A stretch of DNA of 45,346 bases from Mycobacterium sp. KBS0706. Its GTDB lineage: Bacteria > Pseudomonadota > Alphaproteobacteria > DSM-16000 > Inquilinaceae. The notes below the pieces were generated by a model. The model ran no database searches and was not told the DNA's origin. It saw only the letters and a list, made by a program, of their open reading frames with translations. Positions 24,109-34,700 of the stretch are shown in pieces. Made by a program: the position numbers and the translations under genes. Location of the stretch: assembly GCF_005938675.2 (NCBI RefSeq), contig NZ_VCCH02000067.1, positions 1 through 45,346 of the forward strand, in the 5' to 3' direction. Every line of letters begins with the position of its first letter. The first letter of the stretch is position 1.

Positions 24109-26366
24109 GCGCTTCGCTCCCTTCGCGGTCGCAGCCGCCTGAACAGGCGCTGCAGCAGGCCTTCCTGGCGCAGCCAGATGTCGCCGAGCACGGCCACGAT
24201 CAGGATCAGCCCGATGAAGACGTTGATCCAGTGCTGCGGCATCACCATCGACTCCCCGCCGGGCAGGAAGATCTGCAGCGACAGCAGCGCCCGGATCAGG
24301 GTGATGACGGCGGCGCCCGCCAGCGCGCCCAGGATGGTGCCGAAGCCGCCGAAGATGCTGCCGCCGCCGATGATCACCGCGGCGATGACGTCGAGCTCGC
24401 GCAACTGCCCGGCCGACGGGTTGAAGCTGCGGAAATAGGCGATGTAGACGATGCCGGCCAGCGACGCGCACATGGCGCTGAACACCAGGCTGCCGAAGCG
24501 CACCCGGTCGGTGTTGATGCCGGCATAGTCGGCGGCCCGGCGGTTGCCGCCGGTGGCCAGCACCTTGTAGCCGATCACGGTCTTCGACAGCACGATGCCG
24601 GCGATGACGGCCAGGATGATCAGGACGATCGACTGGGTGCTGACGGCGCTGGCCACGGCCGACCACAGGCTGCCCGGCGCCGGCTCGAGCCCGGCATAGC
24701 GCAGCACCTCGATCAGCTTGCGGCCGATCAGGTTGTAGCTCTCCGGGAACTGGCTGAGCTGGCGGCCGGCGACGAACCAGGCGGCCAGTCCGCGGGCGAT
24801 GTAGAACATGCCGAGCGTGGCGACGAAGGCCGGCAGCCGCGCCTTGGTGGTCAACAGGCCGTTGATCACGCCGGCGAGGGTCCCGGCACAGAAGGCGGTC
24901 AGGGCTGCCAGCGCCGGGTCCACCCCCAGGAACTTCATCAGGAAGGCCGCGGTCGCGCCCGACAGCGCCAGCACCGCGCCGACCGACAGGTCGATGTCGC
25001 CATTGGCGATGACATAGGTCATGCCGACCGCCATGATCCCGATCTCGGTGAAGGCCAGCAGCAGGTTGAAGCTGTTGTCGAGGCTGCCCCAGAAGTCCGG
25101 CCGCAGATACATGCCGAGCGCCCAGAGCACGACCATGAAGATCACCGCCGCCGCCTCGCGCTGGGTCAGGAACCACATCAGCCCGCGGGCGTGGATCTCC
25201 TGCGCCGCCAGGGCCGAGCCATGCGTCTGCACGGTCTCGACCGCGACCGTCTCCACCTCCGGCACGGGCAGGGGCCGGCGGCGCAGTCGGGCCCACAGCC
25301 GGGGAATCACCTTGCGGCGGAAGATCCATGGCTCGATCAGCACGGCGGCGAGCAGGATCAGGCCGAGGAAGACCGGCACCGCGCCCGGCGGCATCGAGGC
25401 CATCGCCTGGACCACCATTTCGCTCTTGCCGACCTTGACGACGCGCTCGATCGGGAATCCCTCGCGCAGCACCTTGTCGATCAGCACGATCAGCAGGACG
25501 CCCATGCAGGAGCCGAGGATCCGGCCGCGGCCGCCGATGATGCTGGCGCCGCCGACGACCACGGCCGAGATCACGATCAGCTCGTGGCCGACGCCGTAGC
25601 CGCTGTTGACGCCCTTGTCCTGGAACACGGCCATCAGCCCGGCCAGCGTCGCGCACAGGCTCGACAGCACGAAGCCGCGGATCCGCACCCGCCGGCTGCT
25701 GATGCCGGCATAATCCGCGGCCATCGCATTGCCGCCCACGGCATAGGTCTCGTAGCCCCAGCGGGTGAAGGCGAGCAGGACGCCGCCGAGCACAGCCACG
25801 ACCAGGAAGATCAGGATCTGGTTGTTGAAGCCCAGTGCGTTGCTCTCGCCCAGGGCGAAGATCCCGAAATCGCGCGACTTGACCTGATAGGCGATGTTCT
25901 GGCCGCCGGTCAGCCCGAGCACGAAGCCGCGCCCGATGAACAGCATGGTGAGCGTGGCGATGAAGGCGGGCACCCGGAGCACGGTGACCAGTGCGCCGTT
26001 CAACAGCCCGATCAGCAGCCCGAGGGCGATGCTGGCGCCGATGGCGACGCCGATGCCGAGATCGTAATGGGTCGGCGCGAACAGGATCGAGAACAGCACG
26101 GCGACGATCGCCGTGGTCGAGCCGACGGAGAGGTCGAGGTCCTTGTTGACGATGACGAAGGTCATGCCCACGGCCATCACGCCGAAGCGGGAGGCGTCGC
26201 GCAGCACGCTGTGCAGCGCCGTCAGGTCGCCGAAGAAGCGCGGATTGGCCTGAGTCCCGGCGAGGTAGAGCGCCGCCATGACGAGAAGGAGCCCGACCTC
26301 CCAGCTATAGGCGAAACCGCCGAAACGGGTCGGCCGTGCCTCCGCCGGCGCGGTCGTGGCTGCCAT
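24105..26366 (-). CDS. Fused two-domain ABC sugar permease
   Basis: A 753-residue membrane protein in which two complete RbsC-like permease domains are joined: residues about 20-340 and about 400-725, linked by a charged stretch (RRKVIPRLWARLRRRPLP...). Each half has its own AVGMTxVIxNxDxDLSVG signature and the second-half motif GGxxxAAxYAGI...R, and each is predicted to have eight to ten membrane helices. RbsC-type importers normally use a homodimer of a single domain; here both copies lie in one chain and have diverged. It is coupled to the ATPase gene by a 4-base overlap and separated from the binding protein by a hairpin. Confidence 0.92.
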   Translation of the reverse strand: MAATTAPAEARPTRFGGFAYSWEVGLLLVMAALYLAGTQANPRFFGDLTALHSVLRDASRFGVMAVGMTFVIVNKDLDLSVGSTTAIVAVLFSILFAPTHYDLGIGVAIGASIALGLLIGLLNGALVTVLRVPAFIATLTMLFIGRGFVLGLTGGQNIAYQVKSRDFGIFALGESNALGFNNQILIFLVVAVLGGVLLAFTRWGYETYAVGGNAMAADYAGISSRRVRIRGFVLSSLCATLAGLMAVFQDKGVNSGYGVGHELIVISAVVVGGASIIGGRGRILGSCMGVLLIVLIDKVLREGFPIERVVKVGKSEMVVQAMASMPPGAVPVFLGLILLAAVLIEPWIFRRKVIPRLWARLRRRPLPVPEVETVAVETVQTHGSALAAQEIHARGLMWFLTQREAAAVIFMVVLWALGMYLRPDFWGSLDNSFNLLLAFTEIGIMAVGMTYVIANGDIDLSVGAVLALSGATAAFLMKFLGVDPALAALTAFCAGTLAGVINGLLTTKARLPAFVATLGMFYIARGLAAWFVAGRQLSQFPESYNLIGRKLIEVLRYAGLEPAPGSLWSAVASAVSTQSIVLIILAVIAGIVLSKTVIGYKVLATGGNRRAADYAGINTDRVRFGSLVFSAMCASLAGIVYIAYFRSFNPSAGQLRELDVIAAVIIGGGSIFGGFGTILGALAGAAVITLIRALLSLQIFLPGGESMVMPQHWINVFIGLILIVAVLGDIWLRQEGLLQRLFRRLRPRRERSA

Positions 26367-26393
26367 GGCTTCTCAACAGATCCTGATCGGTGG

Positions 26394-26425
26394 CGACCCT
26401 CGCCCGCGGCACGGGGCGAGGGTCG
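26394..26425 (-). promoter_or_regulatory. Intercistronic hairpin
   Basis: Perfect 12-bp arms CGACCCTCGCCC (26394-26405) and GGGCGAGGGTCG (26414-26425) around an 8-base loop lie between the binding-protein gene and the permease. Such hairpins usually stabilise the upstream message or end some transcripts, giving more binding protein than permease. There is no T-run on the minus strand. Confidence 0.6.
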
Positions 26426-26442
26426 CGCGAACGACGATTGCT

Positions 26443-27525
26443 TCAGTTCTCGAAGCGTTTGCCGATGAGGCCGACGTTGGCCTTGGTCACCAGCTGGGCC
26501 TTGGTGTCGAGATCGGCGGCGGAGACGCCCCGGTCGATCTGGAGGTACAACTGCATCACCGGCCAGAAGCCCTGCAGGAACGGCTGCTGGCCGAGCGAGC
26601 CGACGAGGTCGCCATTCTTGATCTGCTCGAGTTGCTTGGGCCCGAGGTCGAAGCCGTAACTGCAGATCTTGCCGCCCATCTTGAGCTGGCCCACGGCGTC
26701 GCCGATCGCCGGGGTGACGAAGCCGTTGTTGCCCATGATGCCGACAACATCGCCGCGGCTTTCGATCAAGCTGACGATCGAACCCGTCGTGTTGTTCGGG
26801 TCGACATCGACGCCGATGTTGGTCGGCCCGGCGTCCACCTTGAAATCCTTCAGGCGCCCGGCGGCCTCCAGCGTCTTCACCGTCGCCTCGAAGGCCGCGG
26901 TGACGCGGTTGTTGACCTCGACATTGCCGAGCGTGGTCGTGCTCGGGAACAGGATGCTGCCGCTCTTGGCGCCTGAGTCGATGACACATTTCGCCATCGC
27001 CTCGCCGCCGATGCCGGCCGCCGACGCATCCTGGCCGGTATGGCTGATCGAGTTGCGATCATAGAGCGTGGCGTCGAAGCTGTTGGTGGTGGCGACCGGG
27101 ATGCCCTTGGATTCGAGCGTCTTCACCAGGTCGTCATAAGCGCCGGCCTGCGGCGTGGTCATGATGACGCCGTCGATGGTCGGGTCCTGGACGATCTGGT
27201 TGAGGATCTCGAGCTCGCGCGGGATATCGTCCACCGGCGCCTCGGAGCCGAGCATCAGCAGCTTGGCGCCGATCATGTCGGCCGCGACCTTGGCGCCGAC
27301 ATAGGTCGGGTCGAAGAAGCCATTGCCGGCGGTGTGGGTGACGATGGCAAAGGTCAGCTTGCCATCCTTGTTGTTGAAGTTCTTGGTGTCAGGGCCTTCC
27401 TTCGCCGCCTGGTCGAAGGTGTAGCCGCCCACGGCCTTGTCCAGCATGCCGGTCTGGGCCGCCGCAGTTCCGCCGAAGGCGCCGAAAAGCGCGAGCGCGC
27501 TCACGCCCGCCAGAAGCGTCCGCAT
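26443..27525 (-). CDS. Periplasmic sugar-binding protein of ABC importer
   Basis: A 360-residue substrate-binding protein of the periplasmic-binding-protein type 1 (RbsB/XylF-like) group. A signal peptide (MRTLLAGVSALALFGAFGG, cleaved near residue 24 after TAAAQ) is followed by LTFAIVTHTAGNGFFDPTYVGAK, NQIVQDPTIDGVIMTTPQAGAYDD and IGHTGQD/GFVTPAIGD segments typical of the two lobes. It is the first gene of the operon with GGAGG nine bases before ATG 27525. Sequence suggests a small polar ligand such as a sugar, polyol or nucleoside, but the ligand cannot be named. Confidence 0.9.
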   Translation of the reverse strand: MRTLLAGVSALALFGAFGGTAAAQTGMLDKAVGGYTFDQAAKEGPDTKNFNNKDGKLTFAIVTHTAGNGFFDPTYVGAKVAADMIGAKLLMLGSEAPVDDIPRELEILNQIVQDPTIDGVIMTTPQAGAYDDLVKTLESKGIPVATTNSFDATLYDRNSISHTGQDASAAGIGGEAMAKCVIDSGAKSGSILFPSTTTLGNVEVNNRVTAAFEATVKTLEAAGRLKDFKVDAGPTNIGVDVDPNNTTGSIVSLIESRGDVVGIMGNNGFVTPAIGDAVGQLKMGGKICSYGFDLGPKQLEQIKNGDLVGSLGQQPFLQGFWPVMQLYLQIDRGVSAADLDTKAQLVTKANVGLIGKRFEN

Positions 27526-27884
27526 CGTAATGATCCTCCCCAATGTTGTTTCCGGCTTGTCCAGTCTCAGGTGCCGGTAATATTTTCACCCTCAGATATA
27601 CTATTTGTTGGGCAAACTGACCAGCCCGGAGGCGGCATCGGGACACTGTCTAACCGGATGAGCTTGCCGCCTGGCACTCGCCGCGCCGGCGGCGGCGCCG
27701 AGGCCCTCGACATTCCGCGCAATCTCTCCTGCACAGAACCGTCATGACGAGCCCCGCGGGGGCGTGGCCATTCAGCATGGTTAAGTCTGCTCCGGCCGCA
27801 AGGCTGGATGGCCACGCTTCGCTTGCCATAACGTATGCGCTGCAGATCAAGCCGCCGTGCGCGACGGCTGGCGCCTGGGTGAGC
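27526..27884. other. Gene-free interval between ABC operon and aldo/keto reductase
   Basis: No coding sequence or RNA gene is supported in this 359-bp stretch. It must hold the promoter of the binding-protein gene (AT-richer at about 27580-27610). It also contains a long imperfect inverted repeat, GCGTGGCCAT at 27762-27771 and ATGGCCACGC at 27808-27817, which may be a terminator for the aldo/keto reductase or a regulatory site. Confidence 0.5.
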
Positions 27885-28958
27885 CTAGCGCCGCGAGGCG
27901 ATCTTCACATCGCCGAACATCACGTTGTGGGTCAGTGGCCGGGCCAGGAACTCATGCGGGAAGCCGAGCTCGACGGCGCTCGCCGCCTCCAGCCGCGCCT
28001 GCTGGGCGTCAGACAGCATAACGTCGAGGGCACCGAGATTGTCCTCGAGTTGAGCCGCCGTCCGCGCGCCGATGATCGGCGCGGTCACGGCCGGGTTCAG
28101 CAGCGTCCAGGCCAGGGCCACCTGCGCCGGGGTCTTGCCGATCTCGGCCGCCACCGCCTTGACCTCCTCGGCGATCGCCAGGGTCCGCTCGGTCAGAGCG
28201 CCGTTGCCGGCGGCGACGTTCTTGCGCGTGCCCGAGGCCGCCGCCGTGCCGCCGCCGATGTCGAGATCGGCCCGGCTGTACTTGCCGGTCAGCACGCCGC
28301 TGGCCAGCGGCGACCAGGGTATGACGCCGAGGCCGAGCTCCCGCGCCATCGGGATCAGGTCGCGCTCCACCGTCCGCTCGATCAGGCTGTATTCGATTTG
28401 CAGCGCGATCAGCGGCGACCAGCCGCGCAGGTCGGCGATCGTCTGCATCCGCGCCACCTGCCAGGCCGGGGCGTCGGAGATCGCGACATACAGCACCTTG
28501 CCGGCGCGGACCACGTCGTCCATGGCGCGCAGGATCTCCTCGACCGGGGTCGTGAAGTCCCAGGCGTGCAGGTACAGCAGGTCGATATAGTCCGTCTGCA
28601 GCCGCTGCAGGCTGCTTTCGACCGACCGGACCAGGCTCTTGCGGTGGTTGCCACCCGCATTCGGGTCGCCCTGCCGCAGCGGCAGCGTGTATTTGGTGGC
28701 GAGCACCAGCCGGTCGCGCCGACCGGCTGCGAACTTGCCGACCAGCCGTTCGGAGCTGCCGTCGGTGTATTGGTTGGCGGTGTCGATGAAGTTGCCGCCG
28801 CGGTCGACATAGGTGTCGACGATGCGGCCGACCTCGCGCTCGTCGGCGCCCCAGCCCCAATCGGTGCCGAAGGTCATGGCGCCGAGCGCGAGCGGCGAGA
28901 CCCGGAGGCCGGACCGGCCCAGCAGGCGGTAGTGATCGAGGGACAGCGTGTCGCTCAT
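27885..28958 (-). CDS. Aldo/keto reductase
   Basis: A 357-residue NADPH-dependent aldo/keto reductase. Family features: LGAMTFGTDWGWG, the catalytic Asp and Tyr in DTANQYTDG, Lys in LATKYTLP, His in LYLHAWDF, then GVIPWSPLASGVLTGKY and the nucleotide-binding IIGARTAAQLEDNL near the C-terminus. This is the YajO/potassium-channel-beta-like group that reduces varied aldehydes. The ATG at 28958 follows GGAGACGACC. It is divergent from the LysR gene at 29054, which likely controls it. Substrate is unknown. Confidence 0.9.
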   Translation of the reverse strand: MSDTLSLDHYRLLGRSGLRVSPLALGAMTFGTDWGWGADEREVGRIVDTYVDRGGNFIDTANQYTDGSSERLVGKFAAGRRDRLVLATKYTLPLRQGDPNAGGNHRKSLVRSVESSLQRLQTDYIDLLYLHAWDFTTPVEEILRAMDDVVRAGKVLYVAISDAPAWQVARMQTIADLRGWSPLIALQIEYSLIERTVERDLIPMARELGLGVIPWSPLASGVLTGKYSRADLDIGGGTAAASGTRKNVAAGNGALTERTLAIAEEVKAVAAEIGKTPAQVALAWTLLNPAVTAPIIGARTAAQLEDNLGALDVMLSDAQQARLEAASAVELGFPHEFLARPLTHNVMFGDVKIASRR

Positions 28959-29053
28959 GGTCGTCTCCAGCGGTGATGGCCGGAAGATGGCGCACTGACA
29001 TTCGTTCATAAAGACGGCATTATCCGCATAGGCCGTTAAGGGAATGATGCACA

Positions 29054-29956
29054 ATGCGCGGCAGCGACTATGCCGAGCTGCGGGCCTTCGCCGCGATCGT
29101 CGAGCATGGCAGCTTCGCCCGTGCCGCCGCGCAGCTGGGCCTGTCGCGATCGGCGCTGAGCCAGACCATCCGCGGGCTGGAGGAGCGGCTGGGCCTGCGG
29201 CTGCTGAACCGCACGACCCGCAGCATGGCGCCAACCGACGCCGGGGCGAGGCTCCTCTCCGGCCTGCTGCCGGCCCTGGCCGATCTCGACGCCGCGGTCG
29301 CCAACGTCCGGGCGCTGCGCGACACGCCGGCGGGGCTGCTGCGGATCAACGCCTCGCGTATCGCCGCGATCCATCGCCTGGCGCCGCTGATCGGCCCGTT
29401 CCAGGCCGCCTATCCGGACATCGCCCTCGACATCGTGGTCGAGGATCGGCTGGTCGACATCGTCGCCGAACGATTCGACGCCGGCCTCCGGCTCGGCGAG
29501 ATGGTCGAGCGCGACATGGTCGCGGTAAAACTGGGCGGCGAGCTCGAGCTGATGGTCGTGGCCGCCCCCGCCTATCTCGAGCGCCACGGCATACCGGAGA
29601 CGCCGCGCGACCTGCGGCACCATCGCTGCATCAATTTCCGCTGGCCGACCGATCTCAGCCTCTATCGCTGGGAGTTCGAGCGCGGCGCGGAGAAGCTGGA
29701 GGTGGCGGTGGAGGGTCCCCTCACCGTCACCGAGCCCGAGGTCGCGATCCGGGCGGTGCTGGACGGCGTCGGCATCGGCTATCTGTTCGACCTGCAGATC
29801 CGGCCGCTGGTCGAGGCCGGCCGGATGGTGCGGATGCTCGAGGATTGGACGCCGCCCTTCCCCGGCTTCACCCTCTATTATCCCAGCCGCCGGCAGATGC
29901 CGCCGCCGCTGCGCGCCTTCCTCGACTTCGTGCAGCGGCGGCAGGGTGCGCCTTAG
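29054..29956 (+). CDS. LysR-family transcriptional regulator
   Basis: A 300-residue LysR regulator with an N-terminal winged helix (YAELRAFAAIVEHGSFARAAAQLGLSRSALSQTIRGLEERLGLRLLNRTTRS, residues about 6-57) and an effector domain beginning around residue 90. The second-half sequence CINFRWPTDLSLYRWEFERG is typical of the CrgA-like branch. It is divergent from the aldo/keto reductase with a 95-bp gap, so autoregulation and control of that gene are likely. Its end overlaps the OPT transporter end by four bases, convergent. Confidence 0.92.
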   Translation: MRGSDYAELRAFAAIVEHGSFARAAAQLGLSRSALSQTIRGLEERLGLRLLNRTTRSMAPTDAGARLLSGLLPALADLDAAVANVRALRDTPAGLLRINASRIAAIHRLAPLIGPFQAAYPDIALDIVVEDRLVDIVAERFDAGLRLGEMVERDMVAVKLGGELELMVVAAPAYLERHGIPETPRDLRHHRCINFRWPTDLSLYRWEFERGAEKLEVAVEGPLTVTEPEVAIRAVLDGVGIGYLFDLQIRPLVEAGRMVRMLEDWTPPFPGFTLYYPSRRQMPPPLRAFLDFVQRRQGAP

Positions 29957-31602
29957 CGAGGGCCGAACAGCCGCTGGCCGACGGAGTCGAAGAAGCTGAA
30001 CAGGGCGTCGCCGGCGATCACTCCGGCGGCGACCACCTCCATCTCGCTGCGCCCCTCCTCGCCGCGCCAGCGGCTCCACAGGATGCGGATGACGATGCCG
30101 GCCAGCACCGCCCAGCCGGCCAGCGGAGCGTTGAGCAGCAGGCCGGTGGCGAACAGGATGCCCATCTGCCGCTTCGATCCGCCGAGCCACTGGACCAGGG
30201 CCCCGGGAATCGCCCAGAGCGCGAGCGACCGCGCCACCTCCGGCGCCACTCCCGCCCCGATCGTGGCCGCGTAGACCCGGTCGACCGGCGGCAGCAGGTC
30301 CTGCGCGAAAAAGGATTCCCAGGACAGGAAGACGACGACGATGGCAACCAGGAAGGCGACCATGGCGGCGTACAGCTGCTGCCGCCGGCCGTCGCGCTCG
30401 AACTCCGGGTCGGCGCCGTGGCCGCGCAGGATGTAACCGGCCTTCAGGTCGTAGCCCATATCGGCGAAGGCCGGGCCGGTGGCGGCGGAGAAGGCGACCA
30501 GCGCCGCCAGCGCCGTCGGCGGGAAGCCGACCAGCATGCCGATGATCAGGGTGATCAAAGCGACCGCGAAGGCCGGGAACCAGCCGGAATGCATCGCCGC
30601 CAGGCCGACGATCAGCTCATGCACGAAGGCGGCGAAGGCGGCGTAGACCACGAAGGCGACCAGCATGCCCCAGGACAGCTCGGCCCAAAGCCCGCCGGCC
30701 GCGGCGATCAGCATGGCCAGGGCGATGTAGCCGGCGGTGCCGAGGCCGAGCGCCCGCCGCAGCGCGCCGTCGGACTGGGTGCGGGCAGCCTCATCAGTGT
30801 CGCGGCGCAGCAGGGTCGAGGCGACCTGCAGCAGCGCCACCAAGCCGGCGCCGATCATCACGCCGTGCGGGATATAGGCCTTCATCATGTCGCCGCCGGG
30901 GATGATCCCAGCGAAGGCCTCGCCGCCGAACAGCGGCCCGGAATAGCCGCGCAGCAGCAGGCCGACGCCGAACATGGCCAGCGCCCAGATGTTGCCGATG
31001 AAGGCGATGCCGAAGGCCGACATCGGGATCTTGAAGAAGGAGCCGACGGCGCCGATCGCCACGCCGACACCAAGCAGCACCGCCTTGCGACCGCCCTCGT
31101 CGCCGGCCTTGATCGCCTCCGCCGCCGCGACGCCGGGCGGCCAGGCGCCGGTCGCGGGGAACACCTTGGTGTCGAACATCCGGTACAGCAGATAGGCGTC
31201 CAGCAGCATCGCCAGGGCGACGCCGGCGAACATCGGCAGCACCAGGTCCGGCCGGCCCAGCGCATAGGGGATGCCGATCGGCAGCAGCAGGCTGTTGGCG
31301 GCGCCGAAGGTGGCGCCGGAGATGGCGCTCTGCGCCAGGTTCTGGACATGGATCGAGCGGTAGCGGGCGAACAGGCCCAGCGGGATGCGCGCCAGCACCA
31401 TGGCGGCCAGGGCGCCGATCAGCGAGGTGTTCGCCGAGACGCCGAGGCTGACCAGAATCTGCATGCCGATGATGGCGCCGAACACGCAGAGCAGGATGAT
31501 CAAAGCGAGGGTCGCCGGCTCGAACACGCTGGGGTGTCGGCGGCCGGTCACGCTATTGGCCGAAGGCGCCGCGGTCGGGTCCGCGGTCAGGTCGTGCTGC
31601 AT
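29953..31602 (-). CDS. OPT-family oligopeptide transporter
   Basis: A 549-residue polytopic membrane protein of the oligopeptide transporter superfamily (OPT, YSL-like). Characteristic pieces are GATFGAANSLLLPIGIPYALGRPDLVLPMF, FPATGAWPPGVAAAEAIKAGDEGGRKA and ADMGYDLKAGYILRGHGADPE, with about 12-14 hydrophobic helices spread along the chain. Known members take up peptides, glutathione-type compounds or metal-chelates using proton coupling. AGGAGG precedes ATG 31602. It follows the 5-oxoprolinase gene on the same strand after a hairpin, so a peptide or glutathione-breakdown function is a reasonable inference. Confidence 0.85.
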   Translation of the reverse strand: MQHDLTADPTAAPSANSVTGRRHPSVFEPATLALIILLCVFGAIIGMQILVSLGVSANTSLIGALAAMVLARIPLGLFARYRSIHVQNLAQSAISGATFGAANSLLLPIGIPYALGRPDLVLPMFAGVALAMLLDAYLLYRMFDTKVFPATGAWPPGVAAAEAIKAGDEGGRKAVLLGVGVAIGAVGSFFKIPMSAFGIAFIGNIWALAMFGVGLLLRGYSGPLFGGEAFAGIIPGGDMMKAYIPHGVMIGAGLVALLQVASTLLRRDTDEAARTQSDGALRRALGLGTAGYIALAMLIAAAGGLWAELSWGMLVAFVVYAAFAAFVHELIVGLAAMHSGWFPAFAVALITLIIGMLVGFPPTALAALVAFSAATGPAFADMGYDLKAGYILRGHGADPEFERDGRRQQLYAAMVAFLVAIVVVFLSWESFFAQDLLPPVDRVYAATIGAGVAPEVARSLALWAIPGALVQWLGGSKRQMGILFATGLLLNAPLAGWAVLAGIVIRILWSRWRGEEGRSEMEVVAAGVIAGDALFSFFDSVGQRLFGPR

Positions 31603-31680
31603 GAAACCTCCTGGAAGGGACCGCTTGGCCGCGGCCTTGATCTCGTGATGCGGGCTCTTGGGCGTACCCCTGACGAAAAG

Positions 31681-31706
31681 GGCCGCGCCCCCTTGGATGC
31701 GCGGCC
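31681..31706 (-). terminator. Hairpin between 5-oxoprolinase and OPT genes
   Basis: GGCCGCG (31681-31687) and CGCGGCC (31700-31706) form a 7-bp GC stem with a 12-base loop in the 111-bp gap. No T-run follows on the minus strand, so it is more likely a partial terminator or stabilising structure than a full stop. Confidence 0.4.
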
Positions 31707-31713
31707 CCGAGGC

Positions 31714-34700
31714 TCATGCGGCCTTGGCGGGATCGGCCGGCGCCGAGACCCGCCCGTCGCCGACATCGCGGTCCAGCACGGCCCGCGGCCGCTCCGCCGG
31801 GTCGCCGTAACCGGCGCCGCCGGCCAGCACGATCTCGACGATCTCACCGGGCCGGGCCAGCTGCACCAGCTCGCCGGTGCCGCAATCGCGCAGCACCTGT
31901 CCCTGCGCGTCGCGCACCACGCCGCGCGCGGCCCCGCCCGGCGCGCCGCCGAACAGGCCCGGGTTGCTCGACTTCACCCCCTCTGGATAGACGGCGACGA
32001 AGGTGGCCAGCCCGTCATCGGCCAGCTTGCGCAGCGCCACGCGCTGCCCGAGCCCGCCGCGATGGCGGCCCGGACCGCCGGAGTCCTGGACATAGGTCTT
32101 CTCCAGCACCAGCACCGGCACGCGGGTCTCGAACAGCTCGACCGATGTGTTGGCGGCCGAGGTCGGCCACAGCAGGCCCGATTTGCCGTCGCCATGCGAC
32201 GAGGCCCCTTGCCCGCCGCCCATGAACAGCATGTCGGAATAGGTCGCCCCTTCCGCGTCGCGGCCATAGATGGTCGCGGCCACCGGCAGGCCGGTGAAGG
32301 CCTGCACCTTGTCCGGCGCCGCCTCGGCCAGCGCGCGGAAGATGTTCGGCGCGATGTACCAGCCGGTGCGGGTGCGCAGGTTCACCGCCATTGGCTTGCT
32401 GGCGTTCAGGATCGACCCTTCCGGCGCCTTCACCTCGAACGGCCGGTAGCAGCCGGCATTGCCGCGGACATTCGGCGTCAGCATGCATTTCAGCGGATAG
32501 GTCGCGTGCGCCGAGGTGTAGTTCAGCGTGCAGTTCAGCCCGCCCTGCGGCAGCTGCGCCGGCGCGCCGTCGAAGTCGAGGGTGATCCGGTCGCCGACGA
32601 TGGTCAGCGCCAGCGGATAGCGCAGCGTCTGGCCCAGCGGGTTGTTCTCGATCTCCGACCGGTAGACGCCGTCCGGCAGGGCCGCGATCGCCTCGCGCAT
32701 CGCCTTCTCGGACCGACCTTGCACCACTGCGGCCAGGGCCCGCAGGTCCTGCATGCCGTATTCGCGCATGAAAGCGACCAGCCGGTCGGCGCCGATCGCG
32801 TTGGCGGCGACGAAGGAGTGGATGTCGCCGGTCACCTGGCCCGGGTTGCGGACATTCTCGGCCAGCAGGCGGAACAGCGTCGCATTCGGCCGCCCCTCCT
32901 CCACCAGCTTCATCGGCGGGATCTGGAAGCCTTCCTCGTAGATCTCGCGGGCCCGCAGGCTGTCCTTGGTGCCGCCGATGTCGGAGACATGGCCGACCGT
33001 GCCCATCAGCCCGACCAGCCTGCCGTCATGGAACACCGGCGTGACCACGGCGATGTCGAACAGGTGCCCGGCGCAGAGCCAGGGGTCGTTGGTGACCAGC
33101 ACGTCGCCCGGCCGCAGCGTCTCGGCCGGGTATTCGGCCAAGAGCGCCTTCACCGCGCGTGGCAGGGTCAGGTTGAACACCGGCATCGCCCGCGGCGAAT
33201 GGGCCAGTGTCTCGCCCTCGGGGTCCAGGAGCTCGCAGGCGAAATCCTGGGCCTCGGAGATCACCAGCGAGAAAGCGGTGCGGCACACGGTCAGCCACAT
33301 CTCCTCGACCACGGTGACCAGGCGGCTCCACATGATCTCCAGCGCGATCGGGTCGGCCTCGATCCGGGCGATCGCCTCGGGCAGCGGCATCTCGGCGGTG
33401 ACCAGCGCCTGGACCGGCGCAGCGACGCCGACGGCGATGCGCAGGTTGAGCGTGTCGTCGACCCGGACGATGTCGCCCGGCGGCACGATGGTGGTGGATT
33501 CCCGCTCCTCGATGATTGCCGGTCCCTCGATCCGGTCGCCCGGCACCAGGGCGTAGCGGTCATAGACCACGGCGTCGACGACGCCGTCCGCGAAGCGCGC
33601 CGGCCGCGTGCCCTTACGCTTGCCCGCGGCATCGCCGCCCCCGGTGGCACCGGCCAGCGACAGTGTCGGCGTCGGGCCCAGGCAGCGAACGCGGAAGTTG
33701 ATCGCCTCGATCTCGGCCCCGCCGTAGAGCGAAGTGTAGCGGGCGGTGTAGACCTCGGCGAAGGCGGTGCGGATCGCCTCCAGGCAGCCGGCGTCGATCG
33801 CGCCGGACGGCAGCGGCACGGCGATCTCGTGCATCTGACCGGTCAGCCGCATGTCGGCGCTGCGCTCGACTGTGACCGACGCTTCATCGACGCCCGCCTC
33901 GGCCAGCCGCCGCCGGCCCTCGGCCTCCAGCTCCGCCAGCACGCCGTTGACGGCGCCGGCGTCGAACGCGCCGGAAAAGCGCACCGGGTGCGAGCGCACC
34001 AGCTCGAAGGACAGCGGGGCGGCCAGGAAGCCCAGCGCCGAGGCCGCGCCGGAGGCCGGCGGGATGATCACCTCGGCCACGCCCAGCACGCGCGCCACCC
34101 CGGCGGCATGGGCCGGCCCGGCACCGCCGAAGCCGACCATGGCGTAGCGGCGCGGGTCCTTGCCCTTCTCGACCAGATGGACGCGGGCGGCGGCGGCCAT
34201 GCTCTCGGTCACCACCTTGTGGATGCCCCAAGCTGCATCCTCGACCGACAGGCCGAGTGGTTCCGCGACGCGCGCCACCGCGGCCTCGGCGGCCGCCTTG
34301 TCCAGGGCCATGCGGCCGCCCAGGAAGAAGCCGGGGTCATAGTAGCCCAGCACCAGGTTGGCGTCGGTCACCGTCGGCTCGACCCCGCCCTTGCCGTAGC
34401 AGGCCGGGCCGGGGTCGGAGCCGGCGGAATGCGGCCCGACGCGCAGCAGCCCGACCTCGTCGATCGAGGCGATCGACCCGCCGCCGGCGCCGATCTCGAT
34501 CATGTCGATCACCGGCGCCTTGATCGGCAGGCCGGAGCCCTTCTTGAAGCGGTGCACCCGCCCCGCCTCCATCATCGGCGCGATCTCGGCGCGGCCGTCC
34601 TCGATCAGGCAGGCCTTGGCGGTGGTGCCGCCCATGTCGAAGGAGATGACGTCGGCTTTGCCGGCCAGGGCGCCGAACAGCGCCGTGGCCAGGCCGCCGC

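Noticed and set aside
23868..26468. An 866-codon plus-strand open frame opposite the fused permease
   Set aside because: Antisense artefact of high GC; the minus-strand protein has two full permease domains with membrane helices and motifs.
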